From assembly GCA_038326775.1 (NCBI GenBank), contig JBBQKJ010000024.1, positions 1 to 43,304 of the forward strand: a stretch of DNA of 43,304 bases, given 5' to 3'. The position numbers and the translations under genes are program-made. This document shows positions 43,200 to 43,304 of the stretch, in pieces (within the stretch, counting starts at the first letter, position 1; every line of letters begins with the position of its first letter). The notes under the pieces were generated by a model. It saw only the letters and a program-made list of their open reading frames with translations. It did no database searches and had not been told where the DNA came from. The stretch is from DYIU01 sp038326775 (GTDB lineage Bacteria; Actinomycetota; Geothermincolia; Fen-727; Anoxymicrobiaceae).

Positions 43200-43304
43200 T
43201 GCAGCACCGCCGTATTCATGCTGGGGTGGGGACGAACAGAAAAAAATATTAATAAGGGAGATTGACCCCCCCAGAAAAAAGGCAAAAAACGAGCGAGTGT
43301 TGGA
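43200..43304. repeat. 3' end region with degenerate REP-like sequence
   Basis: ATTCATGCTGGGGTGGGG (43214-43231) resembles the REP-like left arm (ATTCATGCCGGGGTCAGG). The following AT-rich stretch has no clear hairpin or gene before the window ends. Confidence 0.35.

Overview
The window comes from a high-GC, B12-dependent bacterium with an anaerobic style of metabolism. It carries an adenosylcobalamin ribonucleotide reductase, two split B12-dependent acyl-CoA mutases, and a run of 4Fe-4S and flavin redox proteins (HdrA-like, GlcDEF-like, AOR-like). Leaderless or extended -10 promoters are also present. A deep-branching actinobacterium would fit, but no rRNA or ribosomal gene is present to prove it.

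Left part (1-9.5 kb): the edge holds the start of an IS1595-type transposase. Next come an acetoacetyl-CoA synthetase broken by a single-base frameshift and a minus-strand operon: SDR, thiolase, acyl-CoA dehydrogenase, acyl-CoA mutase large subunit, B12-binding small subunit. Upstream of these lie a PaaI-type thioesterase and a BKACE (beta-keto acid cleavage) enzyme. Together they look like an acyl-CoA route passing through acetoacetate/acetoacetyl-CoA. Base composition here seems lower in GC than in the rest.

Middle (9.5-19.4 kb): mostly housekeeping or orphan genes. These are class II ribonucleotide reductase nrdJ, a Cys-rich protein, a radical SAM/SPASM protein, priA (apparent ACG start), a PurM-like protein and a two-gene membrane operon with an IPGGQQ repeat. 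Palindromic REP-like repeats with the core GGGGTCAGG sit at gene borders.

Right part (19.5-43.2 kb): about 24 kb of genes all on the plus strand. Order: TetR, mutase small subunit, meaB, a GlcE/GlcF/GlcD-like trio, enoyl-CoA hydratase, mutase large subunit, SDR, second TetR, SCP2-like protein, a second GlcE/GlcF/GlcD-like trio, ferredoxin, a short AOR-like protein, a BPL_N amidotransferase-like protein, HdrA-like protein, a QueG-like Fe-S protein, and an SsuABC-type ABC importer. The inferred scheme is uptake of a small organic acid or sulfonate-like compound, acyl-CoA processing with a B12 carbon-skeleton rearrangement, flavin/Fe-S oxidation of 2-hydroxy-acid-type intermediates, and electron transfer to ferredoxin/HdrA.

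The most interesting observation is that both mutase large subunits lack the residues that define methylmalonyl-CoA mutase (Tyr89, Arg207 and the catalytic His244 in P. shermanii numbering) and also lack the 2-hydroxyisobutyryl-CoA mutase signature. No propionyl-CoA carboxylase or epimerase gene is present. The substrate of this duplicated system is therefore open.
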